DNA of 5,746 bases, taken from the NCBI GenBank assembly GCA_018267435.1, contig JAFDYM010000268.1, positions 1-5,746 on the forward strand. Reading direction: 5' to 3'. The notes under the pieces are model-generated. The model saw only the letters and a program-made list of their open reading frames with translations. It was not told where the DNA came from and made no database searches. Origin of the DNA: Bacteroidota bacterium (GTDB lineage Bacteria; Bacteroidota; Bacteroidia; Chitinophagales; LD1). The position numbers and the translations under genes are program-made. Shown in pieces: positions 1 to 5,373 of this stretch (the stretch's first letter is position 1; each line of letters begins with the position of its first letter).

Positions 1-24
1 ACGCTAACAATAAACTTGGTATGA
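1..24 (+). CDS. C-terminal end of a probable LytS-type sensor histidine kinase (partial)
   Basis: An open frame runs in from the left edge and reads T-L-T-I-N-L-V before a TGA at 22-24. This TGA overlaps the ATG of the response regulator in an ATGA arrangement. A short alternating hydrophobic beta-strand ending like this is typical of the last strand of the ATPase domain in LytS/YehU-type (His_kinase family) sensors, which commonly sit directly upstream of LytTR regulators. Only seven residues are visible, so the assignment rests mainly on context. The stop/start overlap suggests translational coupling. Confidence 0.5.
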   Translation, partial: TLTINLV

Positions 25-719
25 TAACGTGTGTAGCAATAGATGATGAACCATTGGCATTGGACGTGTTGACCGACTTTGCCAGCAAAACCCCTGGCCT
101 TGAGCTAAAGGGTACTTTTACCGATGCATTTAAGGCATTGGAATACTTGAAGGCGGAAGATGTAGATGTTATTTTCCTTGATATACAGATGCCACAGCTT
201 ACGGGCATACAGCTGCTAAAATCCCTATCCAATCCACCTTTAGTAATATTTACCACTGCTTATAGTAAGTATGCAGTAGAAGGTTTTAATATGGATGCTA
301 TCGATTTTCTGTTGAAGCCTTTCGCTTACGAGCGCTTTTTGAAAGCGGTAAACAAGGTGTCGGATTATTTATCGCATAAAGATAAGCCTGCGCCTGCCGA
401 TAACTTGGAGTTTATATTCCTAAAGAGCGACTACCAAATTGTAAAAGTAAGCCTTGACGAGATACAATATATAGAGGGTATGGATGACTATGTAAAGATA
501 TTTACCAACGATAAGATGGTACTATCGAACATAACTATGAAGGATATGCTGAAAAAACTACCTGCAAGCAACTTTATACGTGTGCACCGCTCGTACATTG
601 TACCCCTTAAGCGTATAGAAAGTGTGCGTAACAAACGCATAAAACTAGGGGAGAAGATGATACCCGTGGGTGATAGCTACGCTGAAGGTTTCTACAAAAT
701 ACTGGGCGAAAAAGGCTAG
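21..719 (+). CDS. LytTR-family two-component response regulator
   Basis: This is a 232-residue response regulator of the LytR/AlgR type. An N-terminal receiver domain (about 1-120) accepts phosphate from a sensor kinase, and a C-terminal LytTR domain (about 130-230) binds DNA. In the receiver, the acidic pocket is D8-D9, the phospho-acceptor is D54 in the FLDIQMP stretch, the switch residue is T79 (or T78), and the conserved lysine is K99 in LLKPF. The LytTR part has the usual Y-I-E-G-x-x-D-Y strand near 150-157 and the F-I-R-V-H-R-S-Y-I-V core near 186-194. The length is normal for the family and all receiver residues are present, so it should be functional. The start overlaps the stop of the probable kinase upstream, which implies one operon. 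The target genes cannot be read from the sequence. The family is certain; the specific pathway is unknown. Confidence 0.95.
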   Translation: MITCVAIDDEPLALDVLTDFASKTPGLELKGTFTDAFKALEYLKAEDVDVIFLDIQMPQLTGIQLLKSLSNPPLVIFTTAYSKYAVEGFNMDAIDFLLKPFAYERFLKAVNKVSDYLSHKDKPAPADNLEFIFLKSDYQIVKVSLDEIQYIEGMDDYVKIFTNDKMVLSNITMKDMLKKLPASNFIRVHRSYIVPLKRIESVRNKRIKLGEKMIPVGDSYAEGFYKILGEKG

Positions 720-762
720 TGTATTAAACTCCTTTAGCCTTAGGCTGTCATAAAATCTCAAT

Positions 763-770
763 TACATTTG
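763..770 (+). promoter_or_regulatory. Bacteroidota-type -7 box (TACATTTG)
   Basis: TACATTTG matches the Bacteroidota primary-sigma consensus TAnnTTTG exactly. It ends only four bases before the ATG at 775. No clean TTG lies at the usual upstream spacing; the nearest candidate is TTA at 740-742. If the box is used, transcription would begin at or next to the start codon, giving a leaderless or nearly leaderless mRNA. It also implies that the secreted-protein gene can be transcribed independently of the two-component operon. Confidence 0.55.
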
Positions 771-774
771 CGCT

Positions 775-1656
775 ATGCGTATTTTCAGTTTTACATTGGC
801 CTTGGTACTAGCAGCGCTAGGTACGCAGGCACAAGATATCCGTAGCTGGTGGGCTACACAGCCCATAACAGTTGACGGCTTTGCCAACGACTGGCCCGAA
901 ACTTTCCGCTACTACGATGGCAACACCATGCTACAGTTTAGCATAGCTAACGATAGCAATTACTTTTACCTATGCCTAAAAGCCAATGAACCTATGACGC
1001 AGCGCAACTTGTTGCGTTCAGGCTTGGCTATATGGGTTGACCCAAAGGGCAAAAAGAAGGAACAAGCTGGGCTTGTATTCCCTATGAAAAAGGAACACGG
1101 TGCGCCATCGCCGCATGAAAGACCAGAGTACCAAGACCCAGGTGCGCCACGTAGGGCCATGAATCAAATGAAACAGCATGTGTTGCTTACCCAAAATAGT
1201 ATGCTACTGTTTGGCCTAACACCTACAGGTAAAGAAGAGGCACCCATAAAGGGTAATGAATATGGTATAGAAGCTGGTATAAGCTGGGATACGCTGGATA
1301 TAATGACGCTGGAGTATAAAATACCTGCCCCTTTGCTTTTTGGCCATGGGCTTACGGCTGCCGATACTGCCAAAGCTTTCAGCTTGGGCTTAGTAATAGC
1401 CGCTGACCCCGAGGAGCAAAAGATGCAGCGCAATGGCGATGCCGACCCTAATATGAATGCAGGTGGTATGGGCAGTGGCGGTATGATGCGCAACGGAGCA
1501 GTAGGCGGCGACGTAGGCCGTGCCAACGACCCTATGGGCAGCCTAGGCGGTGGACAAAGCGGTGGCAGCATGGGCAACAATGGACCACCACCTAGTATGT
1601 ATGTAGCACAAGACCAAAAAGTATGGTTGAAGGTGCGCTTGGTAGGTAAATACTAG
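775..1656 (+). CDS. Secreted protein with CBM9/DOMON-like domain and Gly/Met-rich C-terminal segment
   Basis: This 293-residue protein begins with a Sec signal peptide: R2, a hydrophobic core at about 3-15, and likely cleavage after A19 or Q20. I see no lipobox cysteine. The mature N-terminus carries I-T-V-D-G-F-x-x-D-W-P (31-41), the opening typical of CBM9-like/DOMON-type beta-sandwich domains. Strands with aromatic residues follow (YFYLCLKA near 63-70, LAIWVDP near 84-90). Residues about 220-275 are low complexity, rich in Gly, Met and Asn with Pro and Arg. The chain then closes with a beta-strand-like QKVWLKVRLVGKY. The Gly/Met segment therefore looks like a flexible insertion before the last strand rather than a tail. 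No catalytic residues are recognised. It lies 55 bp after the LytTR regulator and has its own promoter box. The ligand is unknown; carbohydrate or haem binding by analogy with the fold would be speculation. Confidence 0.8.
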   Translation: MRIFSFTLALVLAALGTQAQDIRSWWATQPITVDGFANDWPETFRYYDGNTMLQFSIANDSNYFYLCLKANEPMTQRNLLRSGLAIWVDPKGKKKEQAGLVFPMKKEHGAPSPHERPEYQDPGAPRRAMNQMKQHVLLTQNSMLLFGLTPTGKEEAPIKGNEYGIEAGISWDTLDIMTLEYKIPAPLLFGHGLTAADTAKAFSLGLVIAADPEEQKMQRNGDADPNMNAGGMGSGGMMRNGAVGGDVGRANDPMGSLGGGQSGGSMGNNGPPPSMYVAQDQKVWLKVRLVGKY

Positions 1657-1694
1657 GGATTGGTTGCTATAGGCTAACTGACTTTAAAGGATAG

Positions 1695-1752
1695 AAGCGA
1701 CAAAATTTTCATTCAATGCGGGTTGAATCGGAAATTTTGTCGCTTAATTTTT
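1695..1752 (+). terminator. Long hairpin with T-tract, probable terminator of the secreted-protein gene
   Basis: The arms 1695-1708 and 1732-1745 are a perfect 14-bp inverted repeat. Pairing continues inward through one G-U pair and one C-G pair, then a single bulged base (1729), then six more pairs (1711-1716 with 1723-1728). The loop is six bases, TGCGGG. AATTTTT follows the right arm, so on the + strand it can act as an intrinsic terminator 38 bp after the stop at 1656. The stem is unusually long and AT-rich for a terminator, and it lies about 105 bp upstream of hsp20, so a regulatory or RNA-processing role is also possible. Confidence 0.6.
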
Positions 1753-1850
1753 GGTTAAAATAGACATAATTGCTGAAAATGGGTGCTGGTATGCGGTTTG
1801 ACTAGTAGCTGGTATAAACAGCGAATTAGTAAACTAAAAAACAAAAGCAT

Positions 1851-2300
1851 ATGACACTGTTAACAGTAAAACCAGAAAATGGCCGTTTCGCCACTCCACG
1901 CTTCTCGAACCTATTCGATAGCTTTTTCGAGAACGAATTTCAGAATGTAAACCGTAAAGAGTTTTTTAAAACACCTGCGCTAGTGAATGTAAAAGACACT
2001 GAGGCTGCTTACATAATAGATGTAGCTGCACCGGGCTTTAACAAAGAGGAGATAAGCATAAAGGTAGAAAACAACTTGCTTACCATTAAGGCCGAGCAAA
2101 AAAACGAGACCGAGACTAAGGAAGAAAAATACACCCGTAAGGAATTCAACTTTAGTTCGTTCAATAGAAGCTTTACATTGCCAAAAACAGTAGATGCTGA
2201 TAAAATAGGCGCTGCATACCAGAACGGTATATTGAGCGTAACCCTTCCTAAAAAAGAAGAGGCCAAGCCGACAGCAGCCATCGATATAAAGATTTCATAG
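1851..2300 (+). CDS. Hsp20/alpha-crystallin small heat-shock protein
   Basis: This 149-residue cytoplasmic ATP-independent chaperone binds unfolding proteins and holds them for refolding by the Hsp70 and ClpB systems. The N-terminal arm (about 1-42) is rich in Phe and Asn, as is common in bacterial class A members. The alpha-crystallin domain spans about 43-135 and includes the A-A-P-G-F turn (59-63), the strand around residues 68-80, and the signature A-x-x-x-N-G-I-L at 121-128. The C-terminal tail ends I-D-I-K-I-S and supplies the I-x-I motif (144-146 or 146-148) used for oligomer assembly. All hallmarks are intact and the length is typical. The start is preceded by an A-rich stretch rather than a Shine-Dalgarno site. 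It is monocistronic, flanked by hairpins on both sides. No CIRCE element is visible upstream. Confidence 0.96.
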   Translation: MTLLTVKPENGRFATPRFSNLFDSFFENEFQNVNRKEFFKTPALVNVKDTEAAYIIDVAAPGFNKEEISIKVENNLLTIKAEQKNETETKEEKYTRKEFNFSSFNRSFTLPKTVDADKIGAAYQNGILSVTLPKKEEAKPTAAIDIKIS

Positions 2301-2344
2301 TTAGGGTTTTCCCCTGGTGGTTCGGGGGATTTTGGTTGAACATG

Positions 2345-2377
2345 GAGAGGTACCCGCAAGGGTGCCTCTCTCTTTTT
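2345..2377 (+). terminator. Intrinsic terminator of hsp20
   Basis: The arms 2345-2355 and 2360-2370 pair over 11 bp with a single G-U pair. They close on a GCAA tetraloop of the stable GNRA class and are followed by TCTTTTTA. It lies 44 bp after the hsp20 stop and is a strong rho-independent terminator on the + strand. A weaker TCCCC/GGGGA hairpin at 2310-2329 precedes it. Confidence 0.85.
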
Positions 2378-2390
2378 ATGTATAGAGTAT

Positions 2391-2427
2391 AAAAACAAAA
2401 AAGCCCCAAGTTTTCACTCGGGGCTTT
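2391..2427 (-). terminator. Intrinsic terminator of the TPR-protein gene
   Basis: Read on the - strand, AAAGCCCC (2427-2420) pairs with GGGGCTTT (2407-2400) over 8 bp. One mismatch and two further pairs sit at the top. The stem runs into a T-rich tract, TTTTTTGTTTTT (2402-2391). It lies 20 bp after the stop of the - strand TPR gene. On the + strand no T-run follows the stem, so its main action should be on the - strand. Confidence 0.85.
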
Positions 2428-2447
2428 ACTATTTCTTAAGATTTATA

Positions 2448-3134
2448 CTATTCAGCAGCCGATGCACGGGCGATGTATTTTTCTATATCGCGGCCTTCAT
2501 CGCTTTTAGGGTATTTCTGCTTTATCTGCTCGTAATAGCCTTTAGCATCGGCATATTTCTTTTGCTTTTCAAGGGCATTGCCAGCTTTCATTAGGTAGAA
2601 AGGAGTAAACTGTTCGTTCTCTGAAAACTTCGCAGCCTTCTCGTAGTAGCCTATAGCTTCGTCCATTTTACCTTGTTCAGATAAAGCATCGCCAGTTAGG
2701 TTAAGGGCCAATGCGCCTATTATCGGTTCTTTAGTACTAAACTTGTTGAAGTAGCTAACTGCTTCATCGTACTTTTTCAAGTTTAGGCAGCATACACCAG
2801 CGTAGTAGTTAGAAAGGTTAGCTGCTTTGGTAAAGCTGTATTTGCTGCTTAGCTCGGCAAAGCCTGCAAATGGGGTAGTACCTACAGCGCGGCCATTCAA
2901 TGCCAATGCAAACGAATCTTTCTCGAATGCAAACTGCGCCATGTACATAGCCTTTTGGGCTTCAGCATTGCGGTTAGGTAGCCACATAGCAAATACATAT
3001 ACAAGCGCTACGGCTAGTACCAACACTACACCACCACCTATTAGTAGCGGTTTCTTTTTTTCTTCTACAAAATGCTCAAAGTTCGATACCTTCTCTTCGA
3101 AGCTTTCGCCTATGTTGTCTAATTCTTCAGCCAT
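2448..3134 (-). CDS. Membrane-anchored tetratricopeptide-repeat protein
   Basis: This 228-residue protein has an acidic, charged N-terminus (1-28), one strong transmembrane segment (about 29-52) after three lysines, and a soluble C-terminal domain. There is no cleavable signal, so an N-in, C-out single-pass topology is expected. The C-terminal part contains at least three TPR helix pairs, at about 106-133, 141-172 and 180-211, with the usual Gly/Ala/Tyr positions (KKYDEAVSYFNKF, GKMDEAIGYYEKA, KKYADAKGYYEQI). The architecture resembles YfgM/TPR_21-like proteins. From memory it resembles a conserved Bacteroidota TPR protein commonly encoded beside recF and ribH; a database search would be needed to confirm this. 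The exact role is unknown, with scaffolding of envelope protein complexes an inference. It lies 77 bp downstream of pdhA on the same strand and may be co-transcribed. It has its own terminator. Confidence 0.88.
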   Translation of the reverse strand: MAEELDNIGESFEEKVSNFEHFVEEKKKPLLIGGGVVLVLAVALVYVFAMWLPNRNAEAQKAMYMAQFAFEKDSFALALNGRAVGTTPFAGFAELSSKYSFTKAANLSNYYAGVCCLNLKKYDEAVSYFNKFSTKEPIIGALALNLTGDALSEQGKMDEAIGYYEKAAKFSENEQFTPFYLMKAGNALEKQKKYADAKGYYEQIKQKYPKSDEGRDIEKYIARASAAE

Positions 3135-3211
3135 TGATATACTTTAAAAATAATTTTGGAGTGCGAGTATAGCAGTTTTCTTTCAAATTCCTACAAAAAG
3201 AAGCCCCATTT

Positions 3212-4201
3212 CTATTCCATCATAAATGGATAGTCCTGCTGAACATATATATCCTTATAAAGCTCGTCATCGTTAGGGAAAGGCGAGTTTTCGGCAAATT
3301 CCACACAGTCGTCTATCTCCTTATCTACGCGGGCGTTTATTTCGTCTATCTCGGCTTGGGTAGCATACTTTTTCTTTAATATAGTAGCCAAGGTAGTTTC
3401 TATCGGGTCCTGCTTTTTGTACTCCTCTACCTCTTCTTTGGTACGGTATTTCTGCGGGTCGCTCATACTGTGGCCTTTGTAGCGGTAGGTAGCCATTTCT
3501 AGGAACGTTGGGCCATCGCCTTTACGTGCGCGTTCGGTAGCACGGCTTACAGCGTCGTGTACATCTTCGCACTTCATGGCATTTACCGTTTCCGATGGCA
3601 TATCGTAAGCTAAACCTAGCTTAGCTATATTGGTTACGTTGCTACTACGGCCTACCGATGTACCCATGGCGTAGCCGTTGTTTTCGCACACAAATATTAC
3701 CGGCAGCTTCCACATCATAGCCAAGTTGAATGTTTCGTGTAGTATACCCTGTCTTGCAGCGCCATCGCCAAAGTAGCAGATGGTTACATTGTCTTTGCCT
3801 AGGTATTGGTCGCTAAAAGCTATACCTGCACCAAGGCCTATCTGAGCACCCACTATACCGTGGCCACCAAAAAAGCTGTGTTCCTTGCTAAAAAAGTGCA
3901 TTGAGCCGCCTTTGCCCTTGGTACAGCCTGTAGCCTTGCCATATAGCTCGGCCATGGCAGCATTGCAGCTTATGCCTTTGGCTATTGCCAGGCCGTGGTC
4001 GCGGTAGGCGGTTATCATGCGGTCATCGGGGCGCATAGCGCTTTGCGTACCTGCGGCTATTGCCTCTTGCCCTATGTAAAGGTGGCAGAAGCCACGTATT
4101 TTCTGTTGGCCGTACAGCATGCCCGCGCGTTCTTCAAACCTGCGCAACTTTAGCATTAGTTCGTACCAGTATAAGTAAGTCTCTTTCGTTAACTTCGCCA
4201 C
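3212..4201 (-). CDS. pdhA: Pyruvate dehydrogenase E1 component, alpha subunit
   Basis: This is the TPP-dependent alpha subunit of the alpha2-beta2 E1 enzyme. It decarboxylates pyruvate and transfers the acetyl group to the lipoyl domain of E2, linking glycolysis to the TCA cycle in the cytoplasm. From the GTG at 4201 it is 329 residues. Visible marks are HLYIGQEA (40-47), the thiamine diphosphate/Mg motif GDG (145-147) ending in NN (174-175), and the conserved loop YRYKGHSMSDPQKYRTKEE (239-257) with H244, S245 and S247, which matches the E1-alpha phosphorylation loop. The open frame extends to an ATG at 4273, but those 24 extra codons (rich in W, F, C) do not resemble the family and cover a promoter-like sequence. 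Starting at GTG gives the family-like (M)AKLTKETYLYWYELM. No E1-beta or E2 gene is adjacent; the next gene is the TPR protein. A branched-chain 2-oxoacid E1 alpha is less likely given this loop. Confidence 0.93.
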   Translation of the reverse strand: MAKLTKETYLYWYELMLKLRRFEERAGMLYGQQKIRGFCHLYIGQEAIAAGTQSAMRPDDRMITAYRDHGLAIAKGISCNAAMAELYGKATGCTKGKGGSMHFFSKEHSFFGGHGIVGAQIGLGAGIAFSDQYLGKDNVTICYFGDGAARQGILHETFNLAMMWKLPVIFVCENNGYAMGTSVGRSSNVTNIAKLGLAYDMPSETVNAMKCEDVHDAVSRATERARKGDGPTFLEMATYRYKGHSMSDPQKYRTKEEVEEYKKQDPIETTLATILKKKYATQAEIDEINARVDKEIDDCVEFAENSPFPNDDELYKDIYVQQDYPFMME

Positions 4202-4222
4202 TGTTTCAAAATTTTGTGTCAA

Positions 4223-4250
4223 ACAAAGTAAATCAAATTCAAACCACCAA
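4223..4250 (-). promoter_or_regulatory. Candidate pdhA promoter
   Basis: On the - strand, TTG (4250-4248) is followed after 17 bases by TACTTTGT (4230-4223). This is close to the Bacteroidota TTG / TAnnTTTG pair but has one base fewer between TA and TTTG. It would start transcription about 15-20 bases before the GTG at 4201 and inside the longer open frame, which supports the shorter pdhA start. No comparable box was found for recF in the same gap. Confidence 0.45.
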
Positions 4251-4285
4251 CCCGAACAAGGTTTGGTAAGCAATTTTTAAAGGTA

Positions 4286-5365
4286 GTGTTTCTAAGTAAA
4301 ATATCTCTTCTTAACTTCAAAAACCACCCTGAAAAACAGCTACAGTTTACCACTAAACTCAACTGTTTTATAGGCAATAACGGCGTAGGCAAAACCAACC
4401 TGCTTGATGCCATATATTACCTATGCCTTACCAAAAGCTATTTTAACAATACCGACCAGCAGAATATCCTTTTCGGGCAAGAGTATTTAAGGTTGACGGG
4501 CGACTTTGTAAAGCGCGACGAAATGCACTACCTGGTGTATAAGCTAAGCGGTGTGCGCAAAAAGGAGCTGACTATAAGCGATGCGCCTGTAAACAAGCTG
4601 AGCGACCACATTGGCAACTACCCCGCCATTATTATTACACCCGACGATAGCCAATTGATATTAGGTAACAGCGAAGAGCGCCGCAGGTTTATAGATAGTA
4701 CTATAAGCCAAGTACACAGGCAATACCTACTATGGCTAATGCAGTACAACAAGCTGCTAACGCAGCGCAATGCTGCCCTTAAGCGTATGAACGAAACAGG
4801 CCGCGTAGACCAAACCCTGATTGAAACCTACGATAAGCAACTGGCGCCGCTAGGCACTGCTATATATGAGGCGCGCAAAGTGGCTATAGAAAAGCTGACG
4901 CCGCTGTTCGATTCCTTTTATAAAACGATAAGCCTGGAGCGCGAGCATGCCAGCCTACAGTATGTAACACAGTTGAACGAAGCTTCTTTCGAGGACTTGC
5001 TAGATAAAGGCTTTAACCGCGACCTAGTGCTACAGCGTACCGATAGTGGCGTGCATAAGGATGATATTGACTTTTTTATAGGCACCAATAAAATGAAGAA
5101 GTTTGGCTCGCAGGGGCAGCAGAAGAGTTTCATCATTGCCATTAAGCTAGCGCAGTATCATTTTATAAAGAACGCCAAGGGCTTTCAACCTTTGCTATTG
5201 ATAGATGACATATTCGATAAGCTAGATAACGACCGCAGCCAGCGCTTGGTAGAAATGATAAGCGGCCCCGACTTCGGCCAGGTATTTATTACCGATACCG
5301 ACGATGCCCACATAAAAGATGCCCTGCGCGGACAGGAGGATATATATGAAGTGTTTAGGTTGTAA
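4286..5365 (+). CDS. recF: DNA replication and repair protein RecF
   Basis: This 359-residue SMC-like ATPase, with RecO and RecR, helps load RecA at single-strand gaps and stalled forks. The Walker A motif G-N-N-G-V-G-K-T is at 30-37. The ABC signature is S-Q-G-Q-Q (275-279). Walker B is LLLIDD (303-308), and the D-loop D-K-L-D is at 311-314. The length is nearly the same as E. coli RecF (357). Translation starts at GTG: the following F-L-S-K-I-S-L-L-N-F-K-N-H matches the usual RecF N-terminus, where the first strand begins within a few residues, and no better in-frame start lies upstream. AAAGG occurs just before the start but only two bases away, so it is a poor Shine-Dalgarno site. The gene is divergent from pdhA (84 bp between the two GTG codons) and converges with a kinase gene 8 bp after its stop. 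It appears intact. Confidence 0.97.
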   Translation: MFLSKISLLNFKNHPEKQLQFTTKLNCFIGNNGVGKTNLLDAIYYLCLTKSYFNNTDQQNILFGQEYLRLTGDFVKRDEMHYLVYKLSGVRKKELTISDAPVNKLSDHIGNYPAIIITPDDSQLILGNSEERRRFIDSTISQVHRQYLLWLMQYNKLLTQRNAALKRMNETGRVDQTLIETYDKQLAPLGTAIYEARKVAIEKLTPLFDSFYKTISLEREHASLQYVTQLNEASFEDLLDKGFNRDLVLQRTDSGVHKDDIDFFIGTNKMKKFGSQGQQKSFIIAIKLAQYHFIKNAKGFQPLLLIDDIFDKLDNDRSQRLVEMISGPDFGQVFITDTDDAHIKDALRGQEDIYEVFRL

Positions 5366-5373
5366 GTTAGCTA

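Noticed and set aside
736..746. Small inverted repeat AGCC-TTA-GGCT after the LytTR gene
   Set aside because: It has a four-base stem and no T-run, so it is not a convincing terminator.
966..1580. Open frames on the - strand opposite the secreted-protein gene
   Set aside because: They are Pro/Ser/Ile-rich mirror images of a Gly-rich coding region, lack recognisable domains, and lie opposite a gene with a clear signal peptide and domain.
1657..1850. CIRCE element or a ROSE/fourU RNA thermometer before hsp20
   Set aside because: No TTAGCACTC/GAGTGCTAA pair is present, and there is no Shine-Dalgarno site near the start for a thermometer to mask.
2009..2398. Open frame on the - strand opposite hsp20
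   Set aside because: It runs through both terminator hairpins and over a well-supported Hsp20 gene, with no domain features.
2827..3147. Open frame on the + strand opposite the TPR gene
   Set aside because: It has Ala/Ser/Thr-rich shadow composition and lies fully over the transmembrane and first TPR region of a real gene.
3195..3229. Possible terminator at the end of pdhA (CCATTT/AAATGG stem around the stop codon, then a T-run on the - strand)
   Set aside because: The stem is only 6 bp with a 12-base loop and is separated from the T-run by several bases, so it is too weak to call; pdhA may read through into the TPR gene.
4060..4413. Short open frames around the pdhA/recF divergent gap (4060-4269 + strand, 4219-4413 - strand)
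   Set aside because: Both overlap well-supported N-termini of pdhA or recF and show no family-like sequence.
4918..5142. Open frame on the - strand inside recF
   Set aside because: It is a shadow over the region leading to the RecF signature motif, Cys/Ser-rich, with no features.
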